Under the pieces are notes generated by a model. It was not told the origin of the DNA, ran no database searches, and worked only from the letters and a program-made list of their open reading frames with translations. Positions 1-16,989 of a DNA stretch of 64,000 nt are shown here, piece after piece. The position numbers and the translations under genes were made by a program. This DNA comes from Tethya wilhelma (taxonomy: Eukaryota; Porifera; Demospongiae; Tethyida; Tethyidae), in NCBI GenBank assembly GCA_964030475.1, contig CAXIPT010000001.1, positions 393,767 through 457,766 of the forward strand, written 5' to 3'. Within the stretch, counting starts at the first letter, position 1; the number at the start of each line of letters is the position of its first letter.

Positions 1-4
1 TAAG

Positions 5-7
<3 letters not shown>

Positions 8-80
<73 letters not shown>
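8..80. repeat. (GT)n microsatellite
   Basis: A nearly pure GT dinucleotide tract at the left edge of the window, inside an intron of the navigator gene. Confidence 0.95.
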
Positions 81-84
<4 letters not shown>

Positions 85-291
85 ATGTGTACTGTTTAAG
101 CACACATTTAGATTCCTTAAATATTTCCTTGGTCTGTATTTACAGTGATGGTGCAATAACTGTAATATTGGTAGTTAGTTAATTGATACTTAAACTTCTA
201 ATCTGTTCGTTTGTTTGCAAACCACATAAAGGAAGTTTTGTGCACACAATTTATAACATTTTTATTCATTTCCCTCCCCTCCCCCTAACAG

Positions 292-5890
<5,599 letters not shown>

Positions 5891-6135
5891 CCCTCTCACT
5901 TCCAATTAAAGCACACCTCAGCTTATAGCTATTGTACAACTCAAATCAGCCGATATTAATACAATTATATTTTTGTGTACACATTGTTATTTAAACTTTT
6001 GCTCTCAATTTGTGATTGGCCGTTCCATTATTTTTGTATACTGACCAGCGCATGTTTTTTGCTTGTATGTTTGTATGTACAGTACATGTTTGTTTGCTTT
6101 CTGTTACACACAGATACATGATGCATGCATGTGTC

Positions 6136-6138
<3 letters not shown>

Positions 6139-6173
<35 letters not shown>
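6139..6173. repeat. (GT)n microsatellite in 3' UTR
   Basis: GT tract between the navigator stop codon and the AATAAA at 6197. Confidence 0.9.
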
Positions 6174-6174
<1 letters not shown>

Positions 6175-6196
6175 TACAATTTTGTGATTCATTTTC

Positions 6197-6202
6197 AATA
6201 AA
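6197..6202 (+). terminator. Candidate polyadenylation signal of the navigator gene
   Basis: AATAAA lies 307 bases after the TGA at 5888-5890, the first canonical hexamer downstream on the + strand. The convergent gene on the other strand ends at 6376, so the two transcripts end close together. Confidence 0.55.
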
Positions 6203-6375
6203 CACCAAACTTTGATAACCTTCAATTATTAAATTATTAGCAGAAATAACGGGTGCTATAGCAACAAGAGAGGTAACAGTAACGGGTTGCATGTGATTTG
6301 AATAAAAATGCAAAAAGTGGATGAGTTGAAGATCCTTTGTATACAAATTATAATCAATATGTGAATTGTTTAATT

Positions 6376-6996
6376 TTACGTGTACATTCCATTAATTAGA
6401 TAGTCCACGTTATTGAACCTCTTCTTCCTCTTATCGTCCACCACCCTCTTGAGGAGGACGGCCACCACCAGGACCACGATGGCAAAGCAGATGGAGCCCA
6501 CCACTGCCACCGCGATCACACCAGACCCGTCACAGCCATACTTCCCACAGTCCTCAGTGTGGGCGTGGCTCTTACTGTCCACCACCTTGCCCGAGGGGGA
6601 GAGGGCCTTGTTCGCCTCCTCTATGCTCCCCTCGTTGACCTTGGAGCTGCTGATTGATGAATTAGTGGAAGCATTGCTTGAGCTCGCGGTAGAAGGGGGC
6701 ACGGTTGTGGGTGGAGCTACAGAGGGTGTGGTCACTTCTTTGTTTCCTTTTTGAGCGCCTTCTTTTTTGGTAGTTGTAGCTGCTGTCTTCTGAGTGGGTG
6801 TGGTGGCTGTTACCATGGCAACTGTTTTAGAATGACTAGCTGGTGGGCTGGGCTCCATGTCACTCCGATCCTTACTACTGGTGGAGTCACCATCCTCAGG
6901 CAGGGAGTCCACACGGGGGGACTTGGTGGTTGGGGCCTTACTGCGGTCTGTGTCTGCTGTGAGTGTGTGTGTGTGGGGGGTGATGTCAGTAGCCAT
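6376..6996 (-). CDS. Ser/Thr-rich single-pass membrane protein (unrecognised)
   Basis: An uninterrupted 206-codon frame. From about residue 20 to 140 it is rich in Ser, Thr, Pro and Lys, mucin-like with likely O-glycosylation. A short acidic/Cys segment (EDCGKYGCDGSG) leads into one strongly hydrophobic helix (about 158-183, GVIAVAVVGSICFAIVVLVV). The tail is basic and ends DYLINGMYT. The layout suggests a type I surface protein with a short cytoplasmic tail. The visible Met has no signal peptide after it, so the true N-terminus is probably on an unseen upstream exon and this frame is the last exon. The DYLINGMY end could be a sorting or PDZ-binding signal (inference). I cannot assign a family. 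Confidence 0.6.
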   Translation of the reverse strand: MATDITPHTHTLTADTDRSKAPTTKSPRVDSLPEDGDSTSSKDRSDMEPSPPASHSKTVAMVTATTPTQKTAATTTKKEGAQKGNKEVTTPSVAPPTTVPPSTASSSNASTNSSISSSKVNEGSIEEANKALSPSGKVVDSKSHAHTEDCGKYGCDGSGVIAVAVVGSICFAIVVLVVAVLLKRVVDDKRKKRFNNVDYLINGMYT

Positions 6997-7017
6997 TGCA
7001 ATGCAATACCACTCTAG

Positions 7018-8759
7018 ACTATCAAGCTATTAAGGGTTAATTTTCCTCACACTCCAACTGAAATGAATCCATAGCTCTACAAGTGAAGGAAGGAGAAGGA
7101 ATGTCTGGCACTTCTTGGAATTAAATAACTTACAACAGTTCACAATAATAAGCTCAGCCTTGTCCCCTGGCACCTTGTATGCTAGCTGCTCTATTGGCAA
7201 AATACATGCAGCTGTTTTAGCTGATTAACACAGTCGATCTAAAGGGGAGGAGGCTCCTTGTTGCATGAAATTAGCGAGTCATTTCACCAAGGAAGGCACA
7301 TTGCAGCACACCCACTTCCCACCATAATTATCATACCAGCCATGGTATAGAAGTGTTCCCATTTCCCTCCACTGTCAGGTTACACTACCGCAGTGGAATG
7401 GACACCAGCAGCAGTGTCACTATGTACAGTTGGAATGTTGGGAGGCAATACTTTGAGGCTACCATTATCTTGGGACTGAGACACAGGATGGTGTTACAGG
7501 GAGTGGTACACCACCCATAAACACTTGACAATGGACAATATAACACAATCTACTGGATAACATAACACTGTGTCTATTGTTTCTAACACAAACACAGCAG
7601 TCGTTGCATACCAATCATGGAGGGGAGGGGAGGATACACACACACACACACACACACACACACTATCGCAAACATTCATAAGTACACACAATCTGTAGTA
7701 TACGTATATCCAATGGATTGAGTGCAAATTGCCAATAAAAAAAGGCATACTATTTATTTTGTAAACCCATCAGCACTGCTAATTCTTTTGGGTATATAAT
7801 GGGAGAGGCAAAGCTCCAGAGTGTGAATACCCCAGAGAGAAAGATACAAGAAGGTCATAATTGATGACATGAAGGTCATAATTGATGGCACAAAATAGTC
7901 CTGGCCAAGAATTGGTAACTCCCTCTGATGTATGGTACGTAGCTAGCTTCTTTCAAAATGCATCACTCGTCAGTTGTACTATATACTATACCATATAGCC
8001 CCAAATTTTCATGACAGGCATACCGTATTGCTCCAAATTTTGGTGGCAGTAAAAAGTTTGTGAAAACTCTGTCTTCGCTGTTTAGAACTAATTTCCCTGA
8101 ATCACAATCTCTAAAATTATATTGCCAATTTATGCATGGTTTTCTAAATTTCATGATATATGGTCCAATTACGAAATTATTGTCGATTATTGATATTGGA
8201 CATTTGATGTATTGTGTGTGTGTGTGCACGTGCGTGTGTGCGTACCAATTCCCCTGTTGGCTCACGCAACATTATATTATGTCCACACACGCTGTCTTGC
8301 AATATATGTAGTAATTACGTCAAATTAGTTTGCAGTGTGTCCCAATAGCCTTGATGGTAGTTAGTAAGTGTTTGACCCACAGAGCCCAGGTTCGAGTCCC
8401 TCTGAAACTGAAGGTTTTTTTCTCCTTTCAGTTTAGAGTGTTCCCTGTGTCTGTGTGCAGGTATAGAAAGTCAGAGTGTCCAAGTTATGATGTGATGTGA
8501 TGTGTAGATATGGAAAGGTCAATTAAAGTTATCAATGAAATGACAGCCACTAGTTGCATGCCCTTAAGTGTGTGGCACTGACTAAGCTTCGAGTGCTGTA
8601 CACTTAAATTAGTGTGCACATTATGTGTCAGCTCGCTAGATTACACTTGTACGTTACTCACTATAAAACTACACAACCAGTACATGATGTGAGTTTAGAG
8701 CTTCACTAGCTGTCATTTATTTCCTCTCTCTCTCTTTCTTGCCTCCCCTCCTCATCCAG
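7018..8759. other. Intergenic/intronic stretch with no recognised gene
   Basis: Contains a CA tract (7636-7663) and a tRNA-like repeat at 8341-8402. No coding similarity was seen on either strand. The missing first half of the first C1 domain of the p85-like gene should be encoded upstream of 8760, but I could not find it here. Confidence 0.5.
8341..8402 (+). repeat. tRNA-derived SINE-like fragment
   Basis: A B-box-like ggttcgagtcc at about 8390 is preceded at tRNA-like spacing by a degenerate A-box (tggtagttagtaag). There is no intact acceptor stem, so this is read as a SINE remnant and not a tRNA gene. Confidence 0.45.
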
Positions 8760-9297
8760 GTGAAGACTACCTGTGGGGTGAAGTCAGGGAGGGCTTCATG
8801 TGCAGTGTGTGTCTCGCCATCTGTCACACCTCGTGCAAGCCTCACGTGGTGGAGACACAAGGCTGTGAGCAAGAGGTGAGTTGTAGTTGATCTTGGTGAT
8901 TCATTTCCTCTCTCTAGTTACCTTTCAATCATTATTCTTTATCACAAGTTTTACGATCGAAATATTATGTGCTTCCCAAGCAGTCGTGTACACAATATGT
9001 GGGTTGGTTGTATTGCTATAATATTATAGCGGTTTGATTTCCTGCATGATTCACTCAATTTTTTAACGCAAAATTTATGATGTGTGATGCAATGGTATGC
9101 TTCCCCTCTCTTTGTACATTAAGGGTATATGAAAGATGAGGTATGAGAAGAGAAATGGTGAATTGCTTGGCCATATAGTACAGTTAGATCCATTGGGGAG
9201 TTTTGTTTGTGATGTGATATTGTCTTGTTTCTTTCACTTTTAGAATGACAAGACTATGAGAGCTTGGTTGGATTGGTGTGTGACCGTGAAAGTGAGT

Positions 9298-9395
<98 letters not shown>

Positions 9396-9673
9396 GTCTC
9401 TCTGTCCCGACTCAACTGTGGTTGATTGTTATCAGTCAAGAGTTTAATTTTACCTCAACTAGCTGTGTGTGTGTGTATTATGTGTGTGTGTTTGTTTTGC
9501 TAAGGGAATATGGTTCAGAAGTGTTTACGGTAAAGCCAGCTGTAATGTCAACAAACTCACCCACTCCCTTCTCTGTTGGGATGTGTTTTCATGAATGACA
9601 TGTGTGTGCACTGTTTGTGTATAGAGTGACTGGTTTCCCTATACAACTGCATGTTGTGTAGAGCAAACATGAG

Positions 9674-9738
<65 letters not shown>

Positions 9739-11103
9739 CCTACATAGATTGGACAGAGAAGGAGCTCCAGAGTTGGATGATGGCAGTTAACATCGATGCT
9801 TACTTTGAAGTCTTTAGAGAAGCTGGCATAAGAAGAGGTGCTGACCTACAGGACATCAATGAGGCTGACCTACAGGACAAGATGAACATTCAAGACGAGT
9901 TTAATAGAGAAATAATTTTGTCCTGCTTGGAAGAATTGCGGCATAATTCGACTGTAAGTATTTAAACCTACTTTTCACGAAGAAAAAAGTTAGTCCTTGA
10001 AATTGTTTAAGTCGTGAAAATTGGTTATTTAGCTCTACAATACATGATTGAGCTAATTTTAAAGTGTCATGTGATCATCATGTGATATGATTTGCTGGTC
10101 ATGTGACCGTAGGGTGACGCTAACGATGTAGATGGGCGTGGCGGACTGAAGAGACTTAGTGGAATGTTCCCCTCCTCCCCCTCCATGCAGTCCATCCAGT
10201 CCATGCTGTCTGGGCTGGGAAAGAGACGTAAGCTTCACACCTTCACACCCTCACATGCATACTCACACACTCACACACTTGCACCCTCACTACACACAAT
10301 CAGGAGGCGACTCAAGTATAGAAGGTCACAGTTTCAGCTCCCACAGCTATGCCTCTCCTCACTGGTGTGATGTCTGTGGCAAGTACCTCTGGGGGCTCAT
10401 CAAACAGGGACTCAAGTGCAAATGTAAGCTAGTGTGACGTGAAAATAACTACAAAGAAAACGTACCGTAGATCGGGAAAATTTTCGCTAGTAAAATATTT
10501 TGCTTGTTGATTTTTTTTGCGTAGTTTAATTTTTGTCGTTGCGGATGTTTTGGTAAAGATCGCCATACAAAATAAATTTTTGCCGAGTTTGATTTTCGTC
10601 GGTAATGGTCATTGATGAAAATTTTTTAGCCACAAAAATTTCCCGATCTACGGTATGACTTGTTACCATTCGTTAGTTAACCTAGATTTCTACTGCAATA
10701 AGGTTTAGTAAGATGTCAACGATAATTCAGCACTCATTTTGAGTTCCCAAGTCCAAAGGAAGAAAGAGATTAAGTAAATATTTTTAGCTTTCCACGAAAT
10801 ACTTAGGGGAGAAATCGGGATCAAAACGAGTACTGCATGATTGAAATTTTTTCTTGTTAAACTTCCAGTTTGATGCTTTTAAAATTAAGTAGTGAGTGTA
10901 TGTTCCGTTTTTCTCTCCCCCTCCCCCCAGATTGTGGTATGAACCTCCATCGTATGTGTATGGTGGAGGGAATCAGGTCATGTGACCAGTGGAGAAGAGG
11001 AAAGGAGACTTCCTCCGAAAGTACGTGAGATACTTTTCAACATTAAATGCTAATTGATGTCTATATGTCCATGTGGCATAAAGTTTAATGCTGATTTTAC
11101 TGA

Positions 11104-11136
<33 letters not shown>

Positions 11137-11179
11137 NNNNNNNNNNNNNNNNNNNNNNNNNNNNNNNNNNNNNNNNNNN

Positions 11180-11251
<72 letters not shown>

Positions 11252-12716
11252 TAGTGCCAGTATTTGGTATCCCACTGTCAGCTCAGTTTAATGTTGGCTC
11301 ACAGAAAGCTCCAACCGTGGTCCTCAAGTGCATTGAAGCAGTGGAGAGCAATGGTAGGAGATTTAATCATTTTGATGGGAAAATCTTGAGATTTAGCTGG
11401 GATTCAAAACCTGGGTCTTTGAATTCTGGTCCAATGCTCTTACCACTGAGCTACCAGAACTCACAGGCATTGGAGCAGAGATATGATCTATTTCAAGGCA
11501 CTCAAATATTGGGTTGTTAGGTGGTGGTATATGGAATCTTGGATTGTTTATATTTACTTGTTTATTTATTTTTGATCATTTTATTTATTCCCGGTCTTTA
11601 GCCCCGATAGTTGTGTCAATATTTGTTGTGTGTGTTGACTGGTTTGTTGCCATAGCGTTCTGAATACACTTTCAATGTGTACCTTCCTACATTCAACTCA
11701 ACCTACCCCTTGCAATATTTGTAGTATGCAGTATATACTGCTGTGTACAGTATTTCACTGTGATAATAACACTTTATGCCCAGTTATTCTTCACTCTGTG
11801 TACAGTACATATTATAGTATATATATAGTACGATCACTTGAGTAGGTCCACAATATACTGTATAGCGGGTAAATTTGGTGGGCTTAAAATTTGGCAAGTT
11901 CACATTTTGGCATGATTGGCGATTTTAAATTTGGCGGTTTAATTCTGCATGCTGCATTGCTTTTATGTGCATGTGTGTGTGTATTAAACTGTTTGGTGAT
12001 TGGCAGAACAATTGACCAATTCGCCAGATTTACCTACTTTATAGTAAGCTTTTTGTCTCACTAAAGTATAATTACATAATTACAATAATAATATAATTAC
12101 AGGAAATTTTTGTTGGTGCAAAATTTCGTATAAACGCGCCAGAAGAAATTTTCGTAGTTTTAAATTTCGTATACGCGGCGCACGCTCGTATAAAGTAAAT
12201 GCGGAAGTTAAATTTTCGCAGTATATTCGAACCCCGTACGAAATATACGAAAATTTCCCGCTAAAATCTTGTGCAATAATTATTTTATTCCTTAATATGA
12301 CCCCCCATCTTGTTGTCCTCCCCCCTCCCACCTAGGTATCAACAAAGAGGGCATATATCGTATCAGTCCACCTCACTCTGCACTCAGGAGTCTGAAGGAG
12401 GCATTCGATACTGGTAGGACTGTGTTAGCATGATGGTACCTTGTATCTTTGTCACGTTTCTGTGTGTATACTTACAGCATGGAATTCTATGGAAGGGGTT
12501 TATATTCCACTGTGTAGCTGGCTTGGTACAAGTAGGAGACACTGTTGGTTTTAGCAGTAGTGCCATTTCCATGTTTGCTAGACGATTTTACCATTTGATG
12601 ATGTTGGCTGGTAAAGATCATCAATTTAATAAATCAAATTTTCCCATAGCAAGTTTACAGCAAAAGCCAAGACTCTCCTAGCATATAGATTGAGAGAATT
12701 AGTCAGTTTTTAGCTT

Positions 12717-12770
<54 letters not shown>

Positions 12771-13087
12771 GATGCATTCTCAGTGGACATCAATGACTCT
12801 AGATGGGACCACACTGCCTTTGCCAGTGCCCTGAAGCTCTACCTCAGAGAGCTACCAGAGCCTCTTGTCACTTACGACCTCTACGACTCCTTTGTGGATG
12901 CTACAAGTAAGTGGGGCCATCTCCTTGTACGTAGTGCATGAGTATTTCCTGTTGTGAGGTATTCAACTGTGAGTAACACTTCACAGCTTCTCCTGAGTAG
13001 AAAATACGTATGTATAAACTTGCCTTTTTTCACACACACACAACTTGTACACACACACGCACACACACACACACACACACACATACA

Positions 13088-13122
<35 letters not shown>

Positions 13123-15921
13123 TGACAGACCTGGATTTAGAGACTATTGATGTCACACACATAGACATGGCACATGACACACACACACACAGACATTTAC
13201 AGACTTTGATTCACAGCGTAAAGCAGTACGTGCAAATTACGTCTAAAACCACTATGATGTACAACATACAACTAATACATGACATTGTATAGTCACACAA
13301 TCACCTTTGTAGTAATCTCTTTGAATCACTTCCAGTGCTCCATACGCTCCCACTCTATAAACTCCATAGGCTACAGTCTTCCAAGAGGGGCAGGGGTAGT
13401 CATCAAGAAAGAGTTGAAGGAGAGCATTCTTAAGTTCTGACAGATTGTAACGTCTCTTCATCTTCTTTGTCTTTGATAGTGGTATGTTGAGCCAGTATGG
13501 CAATCCAACCTCATTCCACTCAGAGTCAGGGACCAGCTTCAGAGCTTCAGTAAGATTGTTGAGAGTGAGGTTGGGCTCTAGTAATGAAAGATGGAGATAC
13601 ATAGACATGGTTCAGTTGACTGAGTGCATGCATTAACCACAACCTCTATAATACCTATATAGAGTAAATGGCAATGCTGAGGCATTAACTTTGTGCTGAT
13701 TCCAGGATTGTTTAACCCAATAAATTTTGTCTTCACACATGTACTGTACACATCAGTAAATGATCACAACACATTCATGCATACACGATCGGTCACCTAC
13801 ACTACTACTACTACACACAATATATCATTGTCACACATACCAACTGACACATATGTACCTGGTACTATCTGTAGGTATCTCTTCACTTGCTCCATAACAC
13901 TTGTCTCCTCCCAGTAGTACAGCTGACCAGCAATATAAGTGAGGTCAGCTGCAAATGGACTACGTTGTAGAAAATAAACTATGTATTTTTGTTTCATTTC
14001 TTCTNCACACACACACACACACACACACAACTTTTTGCTTCTATTACTACTGAAAAAGCATAGGCCTTCTTTTAGCTACAGCTACAATGCTCTCACTCAC
14101 CCCTCACTAATTCCACTTCCACACCCTCACTAGGTCCCACTACCCCTGTGTCCCCCCAACACCCTCGTTCCTACGGTGCCCCTCCGCCAGTCCCTGGTGG
14201 GGTTCGTCTTCCCTTTTCCCCTCCTGCCCCCTCGACCCCCTCGTACAACACAACAGATGATGAAGCCATTTATGAAGCGGAGGTATTTGGGGGGTTCCAG
14301 TGTCCAACGTCCCCCCAAGAGAAACCGGTCCCCCCGTCAACATCGGGGAGTGCTCAACTGCCCATTACTGAGCAGGGATGGTACTGGGCTGGCATATCAA
14401 GGTGAGTGTAGTGGGCATGTTACACCAGCATGTATTGGTTGTGACTGCAAATAATTATAATCTCATGCATGCACGACTGTTTGTAAAGTGTGTGTCAAGA
14501 AGGATATTTTTTTGAGCTAAAAATTGTATCATTTACTGTATAGTTGCTTGTTACACTTTTAAGAAAGCCACTAATGATTGTTGTTAAGCTTATTGTGTAC
14601 TAGAAAGCTAAAAACATCAGTAGTTTTAAACCAGTGTTGAGTATCTATAAGTATTATAATAGTTTGACAAAATTGCCGGAAAGTATGATGGTTGAAATAC
14701 ATTACCATTGATTGCTGTAATATTTTTCCTGTTATAGTCTAAAACTCTTACATCATAGTCGTACAGTTTGTTTATTTGTTTGTTTGTTTGCTTGCTTGTT
14801 TGTTTGTTTGTTTGTTTGTTTTACCCACCATAGAGAGGATGTCACCCATAAACTCAGCGACACGCCCGACGGGACCTTCCTGGTACGTGACTCCACGCGA
14901 GCCAGGGGAGAGTACACCCTCACTGTCAGAAAGGGCGGCACCAATAAGCTCATCAGGATCATCTGCTCGAAGGGAAAATACGGCTTTTCTGAACCGACTA
15001 CTTTTGCGTCGGTACCTGAGCTGGTGGAGTTTTATCGAAGGACCCCCCTCACCAAGTATAATCCCCGCCTGGACATCACACTGGGAGATGCCGTGTCGAG
15101 ATTTGCTAAGGTATGGAAAGTTTTGCTTATACTTGTGGCAGTTGTAACTAAGTTCAAATGCACAATAATTTTACAGTATTGATTTTGTAGTGAAATGATT
15201 TGTCACTCATAATAGTACAATGTTGTATGTGGCGAAATGCTAACTTGTCGTCCCTCACACCATCACACCCTCACATCTTCACACCATCATACCCTCACAC
15301 CCTCATACCCTCACACCCTCACACCCTCACATACCCTCACACCCTCACACCCTCACACCTTCACCCCTTCACCCCTCACAGGTGGAGGACGATGAAGAAG
15401 AAGAAGAAGTGGAAGAGAGAGATGCCGACCAAGATGCCCTCATAGAGAAGCTGGTGACAGTGAATGAGTTCTTTGAGCAGAAGAACGATGAATACCAAGC
15501 CATGGAAGAGCAGTACGAGTTCACCAGAAAGGTATGTAGGAATACGTGTCATGATAGCCTTGTTCCCAAGTTTTCTCCTTTTAAAAGTTTCTGCCATGTT
15601 TGATACTGTGACAAAATCCAGTACGAGTTCACCAGAAAGGTATGTAGGAATACATGATAGCCTTGTTCCCAAGTTTTCTCCTTTCAAAAGTTTCTGCCAT
15701 GTTTGATACTGTGAGTGACAAATTCCAGCTCCTTCATCGCAATGACTTGTGTAGGGGTTGTGTGCCAAGTTTTGTACAAAAATGTAGTGTATTGTGCCTG
15801 CAGCTCCATTGCAAAGACCAACCACCTGCGATGTTCAACCAAATTACAAAAAATGTTCTCTTTTATATATGTACATGTAGTATACCCATTCTGTGTTGTA
15901 GCTTGAGCAATAATGGCTAAA

Positions 15922-15976
<55 letters not shown>

Positions 15977-16989
15977 GTGGATGAAGCCAACAAAGCCATA
16001 AAGGCCCAGCAACTCTTGGTGGAATTGTACAAGGAGCAGCTGAAAATCCCCGACGTCCATTCTTCCTTGGGTCTCACCAAGAAAGACAACTCAGTGTGAG
16101 TGGATTTAATATGGTCCACATGTGTGTGAGCATGGCAAAGATTGAGGTTGATTTAATGTCATGAAAAATGAATAATGTGAGCATTAAATGTAATCGTGTG
16201 TTTATCGATAAGGGAATCAAGTTGGTAAAGGGTCTTCAGTTAAAAAAAACAACAGATTGCTACCGTATGATTGTGTACATAATACTATTGCATTGTGCAT
16301 GGCATTGCACACACACACACATATAGTTTGATTCAAAATGCTCGAATGCTTGGAGAACGTGTGAACGAAGCTAATAAACAGATCACCTCTAGGAACAAAC
16401 ATTTTCAGCATCTGAATATGGAGTTCAGAACCATGGACAAGGACATCAACACTGTGAGGCCGGTGCTCATGAAACTACAGTGGGAGAAAGACCAATATAC
16501 CAGGTAGGAACGGCCAGGGACCGCCTGGCCGGGTGGAAAGTTATGTTTGGCATAAAGGTCTGAGTATTGAGGTACTATTCTGAGACATTATACAAGCTTT
16601 CTAAATCACACTTAATTGTATGATTGTGTGTATTGCGTATCAAGTTAGTATGTATAATATGTAGTTTCTTTGTTTTTGTGTTTTGAGTACTTATTTTAAT
16701 TCTTCTCTCACTGTGAATAATGGGGTTCTGAATGTACACCTTTATGCATCTAATGCTGAATCTTTAAATTAAGTTGTTTGTTCTCTTCTTCCTCCTGTCT
16801 CTCTCTCTCTNTCTTCTTTGAGAGATTTTTTGACAGTGGAGCAGATGCACTATGGGATAGAATGAATAGAGGCGTAAGTGTACCATTTCCAATTAAAGCC
16901 CACCATCTTAGTTTATTGTTTTCTGTATCATTCTTTAACTCTAGAAACTATGGAAGCATATCAAACACAACTATGAGACTGAAGAATAG
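8760..16989 (+). CDS. PI3-kinase p85-like regulatory subunit with C1, SAM, C1, RhoGAP, SH2 and iSH2
   Basis: Exons: 8760-8875, 9244-9291, 9738-9953, 10113-10227, 10304-10423, 10931-11020, 11255-11353, 12336-12413, 12772-12906, 14134-14401, 14834-15110, 15382-15531, 15976-16095, 16327-16503, 16825-16873, 16945-16989 (TAG). Order seen: second half of a C1 zinc finger, SAM, full C1 (HX12CX2CX13CX2CX4HX2CX7C), RhoGAP with EGIYRIS and [11 protein letters not shown], a Pro-rich linker, an SH2 (GWYWAGISR, then GTFLVRDS) very like p85 nSH2, then inter-SH2 helices. p85 proteins recruit PI3K p110 to phosphotyrosines. Oddities: no SH3, no C-terminal SH2, the RhoGAP second half is missing, and the first visible exon starts mid-domain. 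At 15531/15976 the phase is short by two bases beside a CA repeat, probably an assembly error. Scaffold joins lie at 11137-11179, 14005 and 16811, so the linkage needs confirming. Confidence 0.75.
9300..9387. repeat. (CT)n microsatellite
   Basis: CT tract starting eight bases after the donor of the 48-base exon 9244-9291. Confidence 0.9.
9675..9735. repeat. (CT)n tract forming the polypyrimidine tract of the SAM exon
   Basis: Pure CT runs straight into the cag acceptor of exon 9738-9953. Confidence 0.9.
10463..10655. mobile_element. MITE-like foldback element, TACCGTAGATCGGG termini
   Basis: The ends TACCGTAGATCGGGAAA and TTTCCCGATCTACGGTA are inverted repeats, and the interior has further complementary AT-rich blocks. 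A related terminus occurs near 58833. There is no coding capacity. It lies in the intron between the two halves of the second C1 domain. Confidence 0.75.
11108..11247. repeat. (CA)n tract interrupted by a 43-base n gap
   Basis: CA repeats flank the n run at 11137-11179, an unresolved assembly gap in the intron before the RhoGAP exons. The tract ends eight bases before the acceptor at 11255. Confidence 0.95.
11376..11472 (-). repeat. tRNA-derived SINE fragment
   Basis: Read on the - strand it shows an A-box-like TAGCTCAGTGGTAAGAGC and, about 30 bases on, a B-box-like GGTTTTGAATCCC. Fragments of the same family are seen at 19885-19930 and 36121-36187, sharing the ATCTCAAGATTTTTC-type stretch. 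Confidence 0.6.
11856..12046. mobile_element. MITE-like foldback element, TACYGTATAG termini (copy 1)
   Basis: Inverted ends (tactgtatagcgggtaaattt ... aatttacctactttatagta, arms imperfect) with internal aatttggcg blocks. It is homologous along its length to 26146-26366. Confidence 0.65.
12101..12262. repeat. AT-rich foldback repeat
   Basis: The two halves hold roughly complementary stretches (aaatttcgtata and tatacgaaaatttccc types). It is likely another short non-autonomous element in the RhoGAP intron. Confidence 0.45.
12720..12768. repeat. (CT)n tract at an acceptor
   Basis: A CT repeat directly ahead of the ccag acceptor of RhoGAP exon 12772-12906. Confidence 0.9.
13047..13125. repeat. 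(CA)n microsatellite
   Basis: CA tract with three interruptions, between the p85 exon 12772-12906 and the antisense Death-like exons. Confidence 0.9.
13305..13959 (-). CDS. Death-like domain protein, two exons visible (fragment)
   Basis: Exons on the - strand are 13859-13959 and 13305-13577; the phase-1 junction is consistent. The second exon reads as a Death-fold domain: [26 protein letters not shown], then [33 protein letters not shown] and ALEVIQRD. This is the pattern of the degenerate Death domains that are abundant in sponge signalling proteins. The first exon ([15 protein letters not shown]) may be the preceding linker. No start or stop exon is recognised. It lies antisense in a p85 intron, where the missing half of RhoGAP should be, and the join at 14005 is only 46 bases upstream of its first exon. 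A misplaced contig is as likely as a true nested gene. Confidence 0.6.
14005..14005. other. Scaffold join (single n)
   Basis: One n beside a CA tract. p85-like sequence on the + strand resumes after it, and the antisense Death-like gene lies before it. Confidence 0.6.
14766..14820. repeat. (TTTG)n microsatellite
   Basis: Tetranucleotide repeat ending about 13 bases before the acceptor of SH2 exon 14834-15110. Confidence 0.9.
15256..15378 (+). repeat. CACACCCTCA-type minisatellite
   Basis: About twelve imperfect copies of a ~10-base unit run up to the acceptor of the first inter-SH2 exon at 15382. A shorter tract of the same type precedes exon 10304-10423. Confidence 0.85.
15511..15718 (+). 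repeat. 108-bp tandem duplication of an exon end and its donor
   Basis: Copies start at 15511 and 15619. Each holds the last 21 bases of inter-SH2 exon 15382-15531, its gtatgt donor and about 85 bases of intron. The second copy is preceded by tccag and could be used as an extra 18-base, in-frame exon. Confidence 0.85.
15924..15973. repeat. (CA)n tract at an acceptor
   Basis: The CA repeat ends in the cag used as acceptor for exon 15976-16095. This is also where the reading phase fails by two bases, so the repeat or its edge may be mis-sequenced. Confidence 0.85.
16811..16811. other. Scaffold join (single n) before the last two p85 exons
   Basis: The n sits in a CT tract. The final short exons 16825-16873 and 16945-16989 follow it, so the missing C-terminal SH2 could be due to this join. 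Confidence 0.5.

Noticed and set aside
11050..11291. Open frames of alternating Cys-Val or His-Thr over CA/GT tracts here and at many other sites
   Set aside because: They are translations of dinucleotide repeats, some through n characters, and have no independent coding support.
11376..11472. Possible functional tRNA gene
   Set aside because: A- and B-box-like motifs are present, but the acceptor stem and anticodon arm do not pair well and diverged copies exist, so a SINE is the better reading.
15256..15378. CRISPR-like or telomeric repeat array
   Set aside because: The units are adjacent with no unique spacers and lie in an animal intron, so it is a minisatellite.
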